A stretch of 64,000 nucleotides of DNA from Paenibacillus senegalensis JC66 (GCF_000285515.1 NZ_HE610959.1:475086-539085); one strand, 5' to 3'. Counted from the first letter of the stretch, positions 8,706-16,712 are shown. The notes: generated from the letters alone by a model not told the origin. Numbers and translations: made by a program.

Positions 8706-8885
8706 TCAATGCTTGACCAAAAGAATCGTCCCATTCTCCAGATCATGCGCCATGGCATCCAATATTTTTTCCAGCTTGAAGGCTAAAGGCTGAACGTCCT
8801 CTTCTTTGTCCGCGATAAAAATAGGGATCCCCCCGGATACCTTGCTTTTCTCTGCGGTTACAATCGCCATAATTCTTCGTTCCAT
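8706..8885 (-). CDS. Small partner of the YIEGIA protein
   Basis: This 59-residue soluble protein resembles the short conserved protein always encoded beside YIEGIA-domain genes in Paenibacillus and relatives, which some annotations call the capping complex subunit for YIEGIA. Visible features are an MAIVTAEKSKVSGG start, IPIFIADKEED, and the ending HDLENGTILLVKH. Of the two adjacent starts I prefer the ATG at 8885, six bases after AAGGAG, over the GTG at 8888. It lies 77 bases downstream of the YIEGIA gene. No biochemical function is known to me. Confidence 0.7.
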   Translation of the reverse strand: MERRIMAIVTAEKSKVSGGIPIFIADKEEDVQPLAFKLEKILDAMAHDLENGTILLVKH

Positions 8886-8962
8886 CACTGGCTCCTTTCC
8901 TCCAACGCTTGGAAAGCTGCAGCAGCCTCCCCTTAGTCAGCATACTCCATTATCCATTCTTC

Positions 8963-9850
8963 TTATACTTTTACATCCGTAGGCATTTTCACGGCACTCT
9001 CTAATAGCGGGACATCAAGCGTTACCTTTCTCGCTTTGTGAACATCCCTTTCCTGCGGGAGCAAAAAAATGCCCAGCCGCCCGTCCGAGATATCCAGCTT
9101 GGATAGTGGAAGCAGGGAGGGCTCTCCCGAATCCCGGCAGACGCCAAGTATGGTCGACAAATCATGAAGCAGGGCCTGCCTTTGCCCAAGATTACCAAGA
9201 ATCGCACGGGCATTTTTATTTTTGGGTACAGCGATTAATCCAATACCCTGTTTAGCTATCATCTCCTGTGAGGCCTTTAATCCCACATTCATAATATAAA
9301 TGTCACCTACATAAAGGTTAGGACCATCCTGGATCACTTCAGCTATTTCGATGTCGGCTACATCCTTTAATGTTTTCCCGGAACGCAGCATAATCCCAGT
9401 AACCAATGCGGCAATTCCGAAAAGCACTCCCCAGTACCATGCTGACAGGACACTGATACAAGTTGTCATTAATGACGAAAAAATAACGAGGTAGTTACGG
9501 CCTTCAAAAACCATGGCTATCCCCTCTATATAAGAAGCCCCACGGGGCACCAATTCCATTTCGTCCAGCTTTGATAACGTCTCTCGTTCCATATTGCGGA
9601 CTTCCCTGAATTGCTGGGCCGCGAGTGACAGAAAGGTGATGGCTGTGAAATCCTTGTCGATAAATGCCGGTACAGCGACGGCCCCTAGTCCGGCCGCAAT
9701 AACACCAAGCGATAAATGAATAATTCGTCCGTGCGGATAGGTCGGATATTGTCTATAGTCTGTTCTTAACAAGACCATACGGGTTATTATGCCTATTGCA
9801 AGCCCTATCGCAATTCCGATCACAGTATTCTGATCTTCCAGCCAATTCAT
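8963..9850 (-). CDS. YIEGIA-family membrane protein (YphB-like)
   Basis: This 295-residue protein carries the family-naming motif YIEGIA inside RGASYIEGIAMVFEGRNY near residues 103-120. There is an N-terminal transmembrane helix (IGIAIGLAIGIITRMVLL), a second hydrophobic segment near 45-63 and two more between 120 and 155; the C-terminal half is probably cytosolic. The family is restricted to spore-forming Firmicutes, and the location next to der matches B. subtilis yphB. Its start overlaps the stop of the upstream membrane gene (ATGA), which indicates translational coupling. Function is unknown. Confidence 0.75.
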   Translation of the reverse strand: MNWLEDQNTVIGIAIGLAIGIITRMVLLRTDYRQYPTYPHGRIIHLSLGVIAAGLGAVAVPAFIDKDFTAITFLSLAAQQFREVRNMERETLSKLDEMELVPRGASYIEGIAMVFEGRNYLVIFSSLMTTCISVLSAWYWGVLFGIAALVTGIMLRSGKTLKDVADIEIAEVIQDGPNLYVGDIYIMNVGLKASQEMIAKQGIGLIAVPKNKNARAILGNLGQRQALLHDLSTILGVCRDSGEPSLLPLSKLDISDGRLGIFLLPQERDVHKARKVTLDVPLLESAVKMPTDVKV

Positions 9851-10473
9851 TTATACTTCCTCTCCTTCCATAGTTCAATTCCGTACCGGTATACATGGCG
9901 GGAGAAGGTTAGAAAGTACTGCAGCAGGACAGAGACGGCGCGTATGGAGACCATAAACAGCCACCAATGGTCTGCAAGCAGCCGGGGCGTTATTCTCATT
10001 CCTTGAAGATGCGTCTCGGCATACCCTTGAAGGAGTGCGCCAAATAGCAGTGCTCCCGTCACTATAGTCAACTGCTCATTTACCTGTCTGGTTATTCCGA
10101 TTACCATCACTGTTATTACCGTGACTAATGTTGCGTTTACCGAGAAGGGGAACCAGGGAAAGCTTGTCGCAGCTTCAACAGATAAAAAATAGTACAGGCC
10201 AATGAGCATAGCGCTTAGCATAGTCCGTATACGGGTCCACTCATTGGATAGGGAGAGCAGAAGAAACAGCCACAGAAGTATGAGCAGCACATAAATCCCG
10301 CTTACGAGCCGGTCTCCAACAGGGATAGATATTTTAAAGCCTATAAACCAGCCTAGAAAGAAGCAAAACAGCACACGGGAAGAAATATTACGGACCAAAG
10401 CCTGCTTCCAGCCGCTCAACAGCAGGGTAATTACCATACAGATCAATATATAGGACAGGTAACCGGCATTCAT
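9847..10473 (-). CDS. YphA-like integral membrane protein
   Basis: This predicted integral membrane protein of 208 residues has six to seven hydrophobic helices. Examples are LSYILICMVITLLLSGW at the N-terminus and VLLILLWLFLLLSL near residue 66. I place the start at the second of two adjacent ATGs (10473), six bases after GGAGG. The open frame extends upstream to 10587, but that part overlaps a dispersed repeat and has no ribosome site. Its place between the S1-domain gene and the YIEGIA gene matches B. subtilis yphA. Function is unknown. Confidence 0.6.
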   Translation of the reverse strand: MNAGYLSYILICMVITLLLSGWKQALVRNISSRVLFCFFLGWFIGFKISIPVGDRLVSGIYVLLILLWLFLLLSLSNEWTRIRTMLSAMLIGLYYFLSVEAATSFPWFPFSVNATLVTVITVMVIGITRQVNEQLTIVTGALLFGALLQGYAETHLQGMRITPRLLADHWWLFMVSIRAVSVLLQYFLTFSRHVYRYGIELWKERKYK

Positions 10474-10558
10474 CATTATCCTCCGAAGGGTAGCGCATTC
10501 CGAGAAGTTCCTTGTTAGTATGTAACCAGAACATAAAATTAACCCTTCAAACTTGGCA

Positions 10559-10672
10559 GGAGCTAACCAGCAAGATAAGAACCCCACAAAGTAGGAATTT
10601 CGCTTCGCAGCTTATACAGACACTTTGCGCAGGCCGCGAAAAAACTTAGCCATTCTTTAAGTTCAAAAAAAA
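10559..10672 (-). repeat. Dispersed post-terminator element, copy B
   Basis: This is the second copy of the element at 4918-5020, in the same orientation and again starting at the T-run of a terminator (that of rpsA). Shared blocks include GGAGCT, AGACTTA/AGATAAG-ACCCC, TTTCGCTTCGCAGCTTATACAG, CCGCGAAAAAACTTA and AAGTTCAAAAAAA. The internal hairpin of copy A appears here as CCCAC-AAA-GTAGG, with one paired change and one mismatch. Confidence 0.6.
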
Positions 10673-10705
10673 GCTGGGTGGAAAACGTGATGTTTTCCAC
10701 CCAAC
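10673..10705 (-). terminator. Terminator after rpsA
   Basis: A 14-bp stem (10673-10686 with 10692-10705, GCTGGGTGGAAAAC with GTTTTCCACCCAAC) has a 5-base loop and is followed on the minus strand by TTTTTTTT. Confidence 0.9.
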
Positions 10706-10751
10706 TTCTTGATTAAGGATATATTTACAGCCCAATAATCATCATGCGGGC

Positions 10752-12014
10752 TTATTTGAATTTGCTTAGCTTGTCGCCAAAGCGCTCCCCAAGGGTCAGG
10801 CTCAAGCTTTGATTAGGCTGAGCAACATAGTCCCCGGTGTTATCCTTTTCTTTACGCCCTTTCTCCGGTTTAGCCGGAGCTTCAGGAGCTTCTTCGGTTT
10901 CTTTAATGCTGAGGCTGACTCTCTTCTCCTGAGGGTTAAGATCAAGAATTTTCACTTGAACTTCCTGGCCTTCTTCGAGAACTTCATGCGGAGTACCGAT
11001 ATGACGGTGGGAAATCTGGGAAATGTGAACCAGACCCTCAACTCCTGGAGCGATCTCTACGAACGCGCCAAAGTTCACTAGACGCTTGACTGTTCCAGAA
11101 ACAACGGCGCCTACTTGGATATGATCGCCAAGCTGCTCCCATGGTCCTGGCTGAGCGGCCTTCATACTGAGGCTGATGCGCTCGTTCTCCGGATCAACCT
11201 TAAGCACCTGAACCTTGACCTTATCGCCTTCCTTAACTAGCTCGGAAGCTTCTTCTACATGGTGCCATGCCATTTCGGAGATGTGAACCAGACCGTCAAT
11301 ACCGCCGATATCAACGAAAACGCCAAACGGAGTCAGACGCTGAACCGTTCCTTCAATCTCTTGACCAATCTCGATGCTGTTCAGGATTTCTTGTTTTTTC
11401 GCATTGTATTCTTCATCCAGAACGTCCTTCTGGGAGAGAATAACCTTGTTCTTCTCGCGATCCAATTCTTTCACTTTCATGCGCAGCGTACGGCCTTTGT
11501 AGTCGCTGAAGTCTTCTACAAAATGACGCTCGACCATGGATGCAGGAACGAACCCGCGAAGTCCAACATCAATCACCAAACCGCCTTTTACTACATCGGC
11601 GACTTTGGCTTCGATTGTTTCTTGGCTCTCCAATTTAGCCTGCAGGTCATCCCATGCCTTCTCGCTGTCCACCAAGCGTTTGGACAGGATGAGTTTTTCC
11701 TTCTCGTCATCGATTTTAACGACTTTCAGCTCAAGCTCTTGACCAACTTCAACGGCTTCTGAAGCTTCGCTGATCGAGACTGCGGATAATTCTCTCAAAG
11801 GAATAATGCCGTCATACTTATAACCAATATCTACAAAAGCTTGCTCGTTATCGACTTTAACGATTTTTCCTTTTACGGTATCGTCTTTTTTAACGGCTGC
11901 GATATCAGCGTAATCCGTGTTCTCCTCAGCTGCAGCTGGAGCCGCGTTCTCTTCGGTAACAGCTTTCTCCTCGCTGATCTCAGCATTTCCTTGTACTTTA
12001 GTTTCCTCTGACAT
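10752..12014 (-). CDS. rpsA: S1-domain RNA-binding protein (ribosomal protein S1 homologue, YpfD)
   Basis: This 420-residue protein has an acidic, Glu/Ala-rich N-terminal tail of about 40 residues and four S1 RNA-binding domains (about 45-115, 130-200, 215-285, 300-370). Repeats 3 and 4 carry the canonical F-G-V/A-F-V-D/E-I and GLVHIS motifs. The C-terminal tail is charged. Firmicute homologues have four domains instead of the six of E. coli S1 and bind mRNA without being an essential part of the 30S subunit in B. subtilis. The start has GAGGAGG upstream. It lies downstream of plsC behind a long inverted repeat. Confidence 0.94.
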   Translation of the reverse strand: MSEETKVQGNAEISEEKAVTEENAAPAAAEENTDYADIAAVKKDDTVKGKIVKVDNEQAFVDIGYKYDGIIPLRELSAVSISEASEAVEVGQELELKVVKIDDEKEKLILSKRLVDSEKAWDDLQAKLESQETIEAKVADVVKGGLVIDVGLRGFVPASMVERHFVEDFSDYKGRTLRMKVKELDREKNKVILSQKDVLDEEYNAKKQEILNSIEIGQEIEGTVQRLTPFGVFVDIGGIDGLVHISEMAWHHVEEASELVKEGDKVKVQVLKVDPENERISLSMKAAQPGPWEQLGDHIQVGAVVSGTVKRLVNFGAFVEIAPGVEGLVHISQISHRHIGTPHEVLEEGQEVQVKILDLNPQEKRVSLSIKETEEAPEAPAKPEKGRKEKDNTGDYVAQPNQSLSLTLGERFGDKLSKFK

Positions 12015-12056
12015 TCTTAAAAAACCTCCTCGTTTAGCAACCCATTTCTATATGAA

Positions 12057-12121
12057 GATGGGCATAGTAGACATTGTTAAATAAAGTTGTATAATTCCAA
12101 GATACCATGTCCATGCCCATC
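12057..12121 (-). promoter_or_regulatory. Long inverted repeat in the rpsA leader
   Basis: GATGGGCAT (12057-12065) is repeated inverted as ATGCCCATC (12113-12121), and GACA (12070-12073) faces TGTC (12108-12111). The transcript can form a 9+4 bp stem around a 34-base A/U-rich loop. It begins two bases past the plsC stop and has no U-run, so it is not a simple terminator. A role in rpsA leader control is inference. Confidence 0.45.
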
Positions 12122-12123
12122 AA

Positions 12124-12714
12124 TCAATTTTTCGCCGAATTTTTGTGGTCGGCTATCATGCCGCGAATGGTAGTCATGATTTTCTCGGTTGCTTTCTCTA
12201 GTTCCTCGGATCCACCCTCGGCGAATTCAGAAATATCGACCGGAGGACCATATACTACATACATTTTGCTAAAAGGCTTGTAATTGCCAATTACAGCAAC
12301 AGGGATGACGGTTGCATTGGATTTCAAGGCCAGCATTGCCGCACCCTTCTTTCCCATGCCTCCAGCATTTTTGCGTGTTCCTTCCGGAAAAATGCCGATG
12401 ATTTTTTCTGACTTCAGCATGTTGATAGCCGTTCTTATGGAGTCTTTGCTGACTCCCCCCCGTTTCACTGGGAATGCCCCAAGCTGGGTAATCAACCATC
12501 CGAATACCGGAACATTAAACAATTCCTGCTTAGCCATGTAATGGACCTTGCGTTCAAGCGGAATGCCTACTACCGGGGGATCCAGATTGCTGATATGGTT
12601 GGAGCATAAAATGACCGGGCCCCCATCGGGGATATGGTCTAGCCCCCTTGGCTCCAGACGATAGACGATGGCAAAAAACATTCTTAACAAAGCTCTGCAA
12701 AAACGATAGATCAT
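12124..12714 (-). CDS. plsC: 1-acyl-sn-glycerol-3-phosphate acyltransferase
   Basis: PlsC acylates lysophosphatidic acid to phosphatidic acid at the membrane. The 196-residue protein has the catalytic NHISNLD (N-H-x4-D, about residues 40-46), the substrate motif around GAFPVKRGG, and FPEGTRKN near 114-121, in the expected order. The N-terminus is hydrophobic. Its ATG overlaps the cmk stop codon (ATGA), so it is coupled to cmk. Together with plsY and gpsA, a few kilobases downstream, it covers the path from glycerol phosphate to phosphatidic acid. Confidence 0.95.
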   Translation of the reverse strand: MIYRFCRALLRMFFAIVYRLEPRGLDHIPDGGPVILCSNHISNLDPPVVGIPLERKVHYMAKQELFNVPVFGWLITQLGAFPVKRGGVSKDSIRTAINMLKSEKIIGIFPEGTRKNAGGMGKKGAAMLALKSNATVIPVAVIGNYKPFSKMYVVYGPPVDISEFAEGGSEELEKATEKIMTTIRGMIADHKNSAKN

Positions 12715-13391
12715 TCAGCTCCGCCCCCAACTCGATCCATGCACAGTTCAAGCACAGCATCGACCACTTCTTGAAGACTCATCTCCGAGCTGTCCAGATG
12801 ATAAGCATCTTCCGCTTCTCTAAGCGGGGAAACCTCCCGGTTACGATCGATGTCGTCCCTGCGTTTAATTTCTTCTTCCAGCTCTTCCAAAGTCATCTCA
12901 GGCTGTTCAAGCTCGGCATACCTGCGCTCCGCGCGGACACGAGGATTGGCCGTAAGAAATACCTTGACCTCGGCATCAGGCAGCACAGATGTTCCGATAT
13001 CTCTTCCATCCATGACCACTCCTTTATTTGCAGCCATTTGCTTCTGCATCTGAACCAGCCTCTGGCGAACAGAAGGGATTTGAGAAATTTGTGAGACGGC
13101 TTGATTGACCTCGGAAGATCTAATGAATGTCGTGATGTTCTCCCCATCTACTATGACTTGCTGGCCTGTTTCACCGGGATGCAGGACCAGATGCATGCGC
13201 TCCACACAGTCACGGACGGAACTCTCATCAGTAATGTCAAGACCCGATTGAAGCGCTTTCCAGGTTACTGCCCGATACATGGCCCCTGTATCCACATAAA
13301 TATAGCCAAGCTTATGAGCCACCATTCGAGCTACTGTACTTTTACCCGCTCCAGCAGGTCCATCCAATGCTACGTTAATTTTGTCCAACAA
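12711..13391 (-). CDS. cmk: Cytidylate kinase
   Basis: Cmk phosphorylates CMP and dCMP with ATP. The 226-residue protein has the P-loop GPAGAGKST (residues 10-18), the DTGAMYRAVTW substrate segment near 36-46 and DGRDIGT near 149-155. The start appears to be TTG at 13391, eight bases after GGGGAGG; a second TTG follows immediately. It is the first gene of a likely cmk-plsC unit and lies downstream of ypeB and the PilZ-protein gene, the order seen in B. subtilis. Confidence 0.96.
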   Translation of the reverse strand: MLDKINVALDGPAGAGKSTVARMVAHKLGYIYVDTGAMYRAVTWKALQSGLDITDESSVRDCVERMHLVLHPGETGQQVIVDGENITTFIRSSEVNQAVSQISQIPSVRQRLVQMQKQMAANKGVVMDGRDIGTSVLPDAEVKVFLTANPRVRAERRYAELEQPEMTLEELEEEIKRRDDIDRNREVSPLREAEDAYHLDSSEMSLQEVVDAVLELCMDRVGGGAE

Positions 13392-13492
13392 CGTGTGCCT
13401 CCCCTAGTTCGCTGCCAACCGCGATAACAGGCGATTGAGCCATCTAACGGACAAAATTATACCATAACTTCACTGCCCGATGCAAAAACAGT

Positions 13493-14143
13493 TCAGGCTT
13501 TTCGCGTCCTTCTCTGCTTTTCGAAACAATAACGGACGATTTCCTGGCGATGCTGCTCTTTGATTTCCGTAAATGTCATCTGAACTACCTGGCCATTTGG
13601 GGTGATTGGCAAGCTTCGCACCAGCTCGGCCCGGAAGTCGACGACTACCGGATTGCCCTTGCTCGTATGCAGCAGCAGCCAGCAGTGATATTCCTCATGA
13701 TGAATGAGCTTGATCGTGCTTTCGCAAGAGAAGGTTACACCATCGCCGCTCACCTGCTCCGTTATCGCTACAAAATGCAGCCCGCCCGGACCCTTGACGG
13801 CTAGTTCCAGCTGTCCATCCATTTTAAAATAACTTTCTTCATAATCAAGGAAAATTTCTCTTCTGCGGGGCCGCTTAACAACGATTAGAGGAACCGGTTC
13901 CTGCAAATGGCCCAGCACGGAAGTAAGAAAGGAATGACTGCGGCCGTTCCGCGTATACGTGATCCGGAGCTCATCCCCGATATAGGGTAGTGTGAGCTTC
14001 CCCGATTCACAATGAATCGGAATGTCGATCATTATATACTGTGAATTGTAATCAGCCAGTCTGGAACGGTATTGCGCCTGCTGCCCCGGGGAAGAACCGG
14101 TAGAAAATTGGCACTTTAATTCTTGTGCAATCTGCGGCTCCAT
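13493..14143 (-). CDS. YpfA/YcgR-type flagellar brake protein, PilZ motifs altered
   Basis: The 216-residue product has the YcgR N-terminal domain (about 1-90) and a PilZ domain (about 92-205), the layout of c-di-GMP-responsive flagellar brake proteins such as B. subtilis YpfA/DgrA (217 residues). Where c-di-GMP binders have RxxxR, this protein reads R95-E-I-F-L99. Where they have (D/N)xSxxG, it reads Q130-V-S-G-D-G135. It may therefore not bind c-di-GMP in the usual way. The start at 14143 has AAGGAGAGG upstream; the open frame extends 31 codons further without a ribosome site. It lies between ypeB and cmk as in B. subtilis. Confidence 0.8.
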   Translation of the reverse strand: MEPQIAQELKCQFSTGSSPGQQAQYRSRLADYNSQYIMIDIPIHCESGKLTLPYIGDELRITYTRNGRSHSFLTSVLGHLQEPVPLIVVKRPRRREIFLDYEESYFKMDGQLELAVKGPGGLHFVAITEQVSGDGVTFSCESTIKLIHHEEYHCWLLLHTSKGNPVVVDFRAELVRSLPITPNGQVVQMTFTEIKEQHRQEIVRYCFEKQRRTRKA

Positions 14144-14263
14144 AAAATCCTCTCCTTCAGATCGACATATGCTTATTGAAGCACCCATACCTGGGCATTC
14201 TCCGGGCCTTAAACCATTATACCACTGACGCTTCATGATAAAAAAACCTGCACCGAAAAAAGA

Positions 14264-14288
14264 ACAGGTCTCAATTTGAGAAGCCTGT
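14264..14288 (-). terminator. Terminator after ypeB
   Basis: On the minus strand ACAGGCTT-CTCAA pairs with TTGAG-ACCTGT, followed by TCTTTTTTC. It lies 36 bases past the ypeB stop and before the PilZ-protein gene. Confidence 0.7.
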
Positions 14289-14323
14289 CCTTCGTGATGG
14301 CTCTGATGCCTATATTAACAGCA

Positions 14324-15679
14324 CTACGCCTCGGCTTGTACATCCTGCTCTCTGATCGGCTCTACTCTTTCCTCAATGCCGTCGTTGGCGTTCAGGAAAA
14401 TTTTGAAGCGTGAGCCGTTGACCCTCCCTAAAAACTCATAGCACAGCACTTCTTCATCCATCTCGTTGCGAATCAGGCTTAAACGGGTTTGCTGCACCTC
14501 AAATTCCGGATTGAGATTTTCCCTTGCCTCCGCTTCCGTCATTGCCGGCTCTTCGAAAGAACGTTCCTTCTTTTCCAGGATATAGTCGGCCGTCTGCAAA
14601 CCGATTACTTCGCCGGTATCAAGAGCCACCTCAACTACCATTTTTTCCGGATATACAAACACATCTCCTATTCGGTTAACCATCGTCAGCGATGCAATAT
14701 TCATATATTCGTCAAAAGAAATTGGGCTCATCTCCGCGAATCCGAGCCGGTCCAGAAATTCAAGAGCGGCATCCCTTGCTCCGCGGATGTCGATATTTTT
14801 GGAGGCAACGTCTCTAGGCGCCATGTACCAGGTCATTTGGCCGCCCTTTTTCGTGTAGTCGATATGGACTTCTTGCCCGCTGTCCGGCTTTGTCGTAACT
14901 ACCCGGTAGGAATGAAGCGGTGTGCCTTTCCCTTCCTCAATCACCTGTAAAGTGCTCTGATCCTGGATGCCGAGAAATTCTGCTGCTTTGGCACGCACCT
15001 GCTCCGCACTAACATCCTCTCCCGGTATGGAAGCGAAGGAACGGAGCGGGGTTTGTCCCGGGGTTCCCGGTCCCCATTGGATCTCCGGGTATTCACCGAT
15101 TTTTTTGTCGACCAGCTGAAAACCATCCAATATGGCGTTATCCACCGGCTGTTTTTCTGAAGCTATCGCCATTTCGACATCCATCCACCGCAAATTGCTG
15201 GACAAAATGTTGTGCTGAACCGTGGACAGTTCATTAGAAATTTCTTTGGAGTGTTCATATAAAGCAAACAATGTATCTCTTTCTTCTTCTGTCATCGGTT
15301 TTTTGGAAAGGTCCCTTACTGCTGTGCGATAAGAAAACTTGGAAATTTGGTCCAGGAAATCCGATGTTTTGGTAAATGGCATTACCGCCAAAGGAAGCTG
15401 GCTGATCTCATTCTGAGCCTGGCTGGTCAACCTCCATATGTTAACCAGACCTTTCCGGTACATGTCATTATGGGTTGAGTTTACGGCGAGTGTATTACCA
15501 AGCTCGGTTTGCAGCTTGCCCATATGGGAGGTCAAATCGTGAAAGGCTCTTTGATATTGGTTTTCCGCTTTAATAAGTACGGAGTTCTTTTCTTTATTCT
15601 CCTGATACCCCCACACAGCCATTCCAATTAGAGCAACCAGTAAGATAGGAAACATAACACCGCTTAATCTTCTGTACAT
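14324..15679 (-). CDS. ypeB: Spore germination protein YpeB
   Basis: YpeB is a forespore inner-membrane protein needed to localise and stabilise the cortex-lytic enzyme SleB. The 451-residue protein has one N-terminal transmembrane helix (residues about 8-24), a long helical region, and PepSY-like repeats in the C-terminal half (e.g. RDAALEFLDRLGF near 310, and the AREN-L region near 395). In B. subtilis sleB lies directly upstream; here the upstream gap holds only a 50-residue zinc-ribbon gene, so sleB must be elsewhere or absent. The ATG has AAGGAGTG upstream. Confidence 0.93.
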   Translation of the reverse strand: MYRRLSGVMFPILLVALIGMAVWGYQENKEKNSVLIKAENQYQRAFHDLTSHMGKLQTELGNTLAVNSTHNDMYRKGLVNIWRLTSQAQNEISQLPLAVMPFTKTSDFLDQISKFSYRTAVRDLSKKPMTEEERDTLFALYEHSKEISNELSTVQHNILSSNLRWMDVEMAIASEKQPVDNAILDGFQLVDKKIGEYPEIQWGPGTPGQTPLRSFASIPGEDVSAEQVRAKAAEFLGIQDQSTLQVIEEGKGTPLHSYRVVTTKPDSGQEVHIDYTKKGGQMTWYMAPRDVASKNIDIRGARDAALEFLDRLGFAEMSPISFDEYMNIASLTMVNRIGDVFVYPEKMVVEVALDTGEVIGLQTADYILEKKERSFEEPAMTEAEARENLNPEFEVQQTRLSLIRNEMDEEVLCYEFLGRVNGSRFKIFLNANDGIEERVEPIREQDVQAEA

Positions 15680-15716
15680 AGCTAGGGCACTCCTTTAATC
15701 ATTTATTGGATGCCCA

Positions 15717-15747
15717 TAGCTTTCGTCAAAAGGGAAACCTTTATTCA
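15717..15747 (-). promoter_or_regulatory. Possible sigma-G promoter of ypeB
   Basis: On the minus strand TGAATA (15747-15742) is an exact sigma-G -35, followed after 18 bases by AAAGCTA (15723-15717), which matches the CATACTA -10 at only four of seven positions. It lies about 40 bases upstream of ypeB, a forespore gene. Weak evidence. Confidence 0.3.
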
Positions 15748-15813
15748 TTTAGTAAGAAGTGGGTGTAATAAGGGACTAACGTCCATACCGCTACTGGCTG
15801 CTCTTGCCATAGG

Positions 15814-15966
15814 TCAGGATAAAACATCTATTTCGAAATCCGAATCATTGTTGCAAAGACATCTTTGAAATCCGGTCTCAACCTTTCCGTTACTTTGCAC
15901 TCCTCTAAGGACAAATCTTTCGCCGCAGTGAATGCAGCGGATTCTTACTTTTATTCTCGTATTCAA
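15814..15966 (-). CDS. Small zinc-ribbon protein, 50 residues
   Basis: A short frame on the minus strand starts at TTG 15966 (GTGAGGG seven bases upstream) and ends at TGA 15814. The 50-residue product has Cys11 and Cys14 (RCIHCGERF) and Cys36 and Cys38 (QRCLCNN), a CxxC...CxC arrangement typical of a small zinc-binding fold, and a basic N-terminus (NTRIKVRIR). Between the pairs lie Gly, Lys and Glu residues; the C-terminus is acidic. It sits 40 bases downstream of prsW, in the place where sleB lies in B. subtilis. I do not recognise a named family; the ordered cysteines and ribosome site support a real gene. Confidence 0.6.
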   Translation of the reverse strand: MNTRIKVRIRCIHCGERFVLRGVQSNGKVETGFQRCLCNNDSDFEIDVLS

Positions 15967-16006
15967 ACCTGTTCCCTCACTTAACTAATGGTCTATTTAT
16001 CCACCA

Positions 16007-16711
16007 TTATAGACCGGTGCCTGACATTTTAACCTCATCTTCAAAAGGGATTTGCCTTAGCGATGATTTACTGTTCGCTTTTTTAACCTTCCATAAGCTG
16101 CGCAGCCACAAGAAAGTCATCAGCGGCACCATCAGCATAACCCAGTTGGTGTGAATGAGCAAAATATAGTCAAAAATTCCGTGATACAACATTGGAATGA
16201 TTAGAGCCACCAGCAAATATTTGCGTTTTTCCGTTGGATGGAACCTTGCCTCGCCGAGATAATATCCCATCGTAACCCCAAACATCGCATGAGCGGAAAC
16301 AGGCAGCAATCCTCTCAGAAACAAATCGAAAAACGTAGGCTGATTAAGAAAGGCATAAAAAATGTTCTCCATGGTAGCAAAGCCCACTGATACAGCTACC
16401 GAATAAATAATTCCGTCATAAGGCTCATCAAAGATAACGTTCTTAAATAAAATGAAAAACAAAATAAACCATTTAAAGAATTCTTCAATGCCTGCCGAGT
16501 AGATAAAGGAATACACTAAAGGATTCTCACCAAAGCCGAGTACCAGCGCTCTTTGAAAGACCATTGTCGGAAACACGATCATGATCCCCATCAAGAACAT
16601 TTTGGCAACCATTCCAATAGGTTCCGTATCATATTGATCTCTCAGGTAGAAGTAGAGAACCAGACACAGCCCGGGGGCAACCGCGGCTGTGAGCAGGGCA
16701 AGGAAAATCAT
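16007..16711 (-). CDS. prsW: Intramembrane protease PrsW
   Basis: PrsW is a multi-pass membrane protease of the CPBP/PrsW clan; in B. subtilis it makes the first cut in anti-sigma-W factor RsiW under envelope stress. The 234-residue form starts at the ATG at 16711, one base past the gdh stop, and begins MIFLALLTAAVAPG, as the family does. It has YLRDQYDTEPIGMV near 20-33, the catalytic GIEEFFKW (E-E-x3-K) near 75-82, FATMENIFYAF near 110, and HAMFG near 140. An upstream GTG (16759) would add 16 basic residues inside gdh. Coupling to gdh is likely. Confidence 0.9.
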   Translation of the reverse strand: MIFLALLTAAVAPGLCLVLYFYLRDQYDTEPIGMVAKMFLMGIMIVFPTMVFQRALVLGFGENPLVYSFIYSAGIEEFFKWFILFFILFKNVIFDEPYDGIIYSVAVSVGFATMENIFYAFLNQPTFFDLFLRGLLPVSAHAMFGVTMGYYLGEARFHPTEKRKYLLVALIIPMLYHGIFDYILLIHTNWVMLMVPLMTFLWLRSLWKVKKANSKSSLRQIPFEDEVKMSGTGL

Positions 16712-16712
16712 C

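Noticed and set aside
15990-16015. Hairpin GGTCTA...TAGACC at the end of prsW
   Set aside because: The stem is only six bp with a 14-base loop and no T-run, and it lies inside the coding region.
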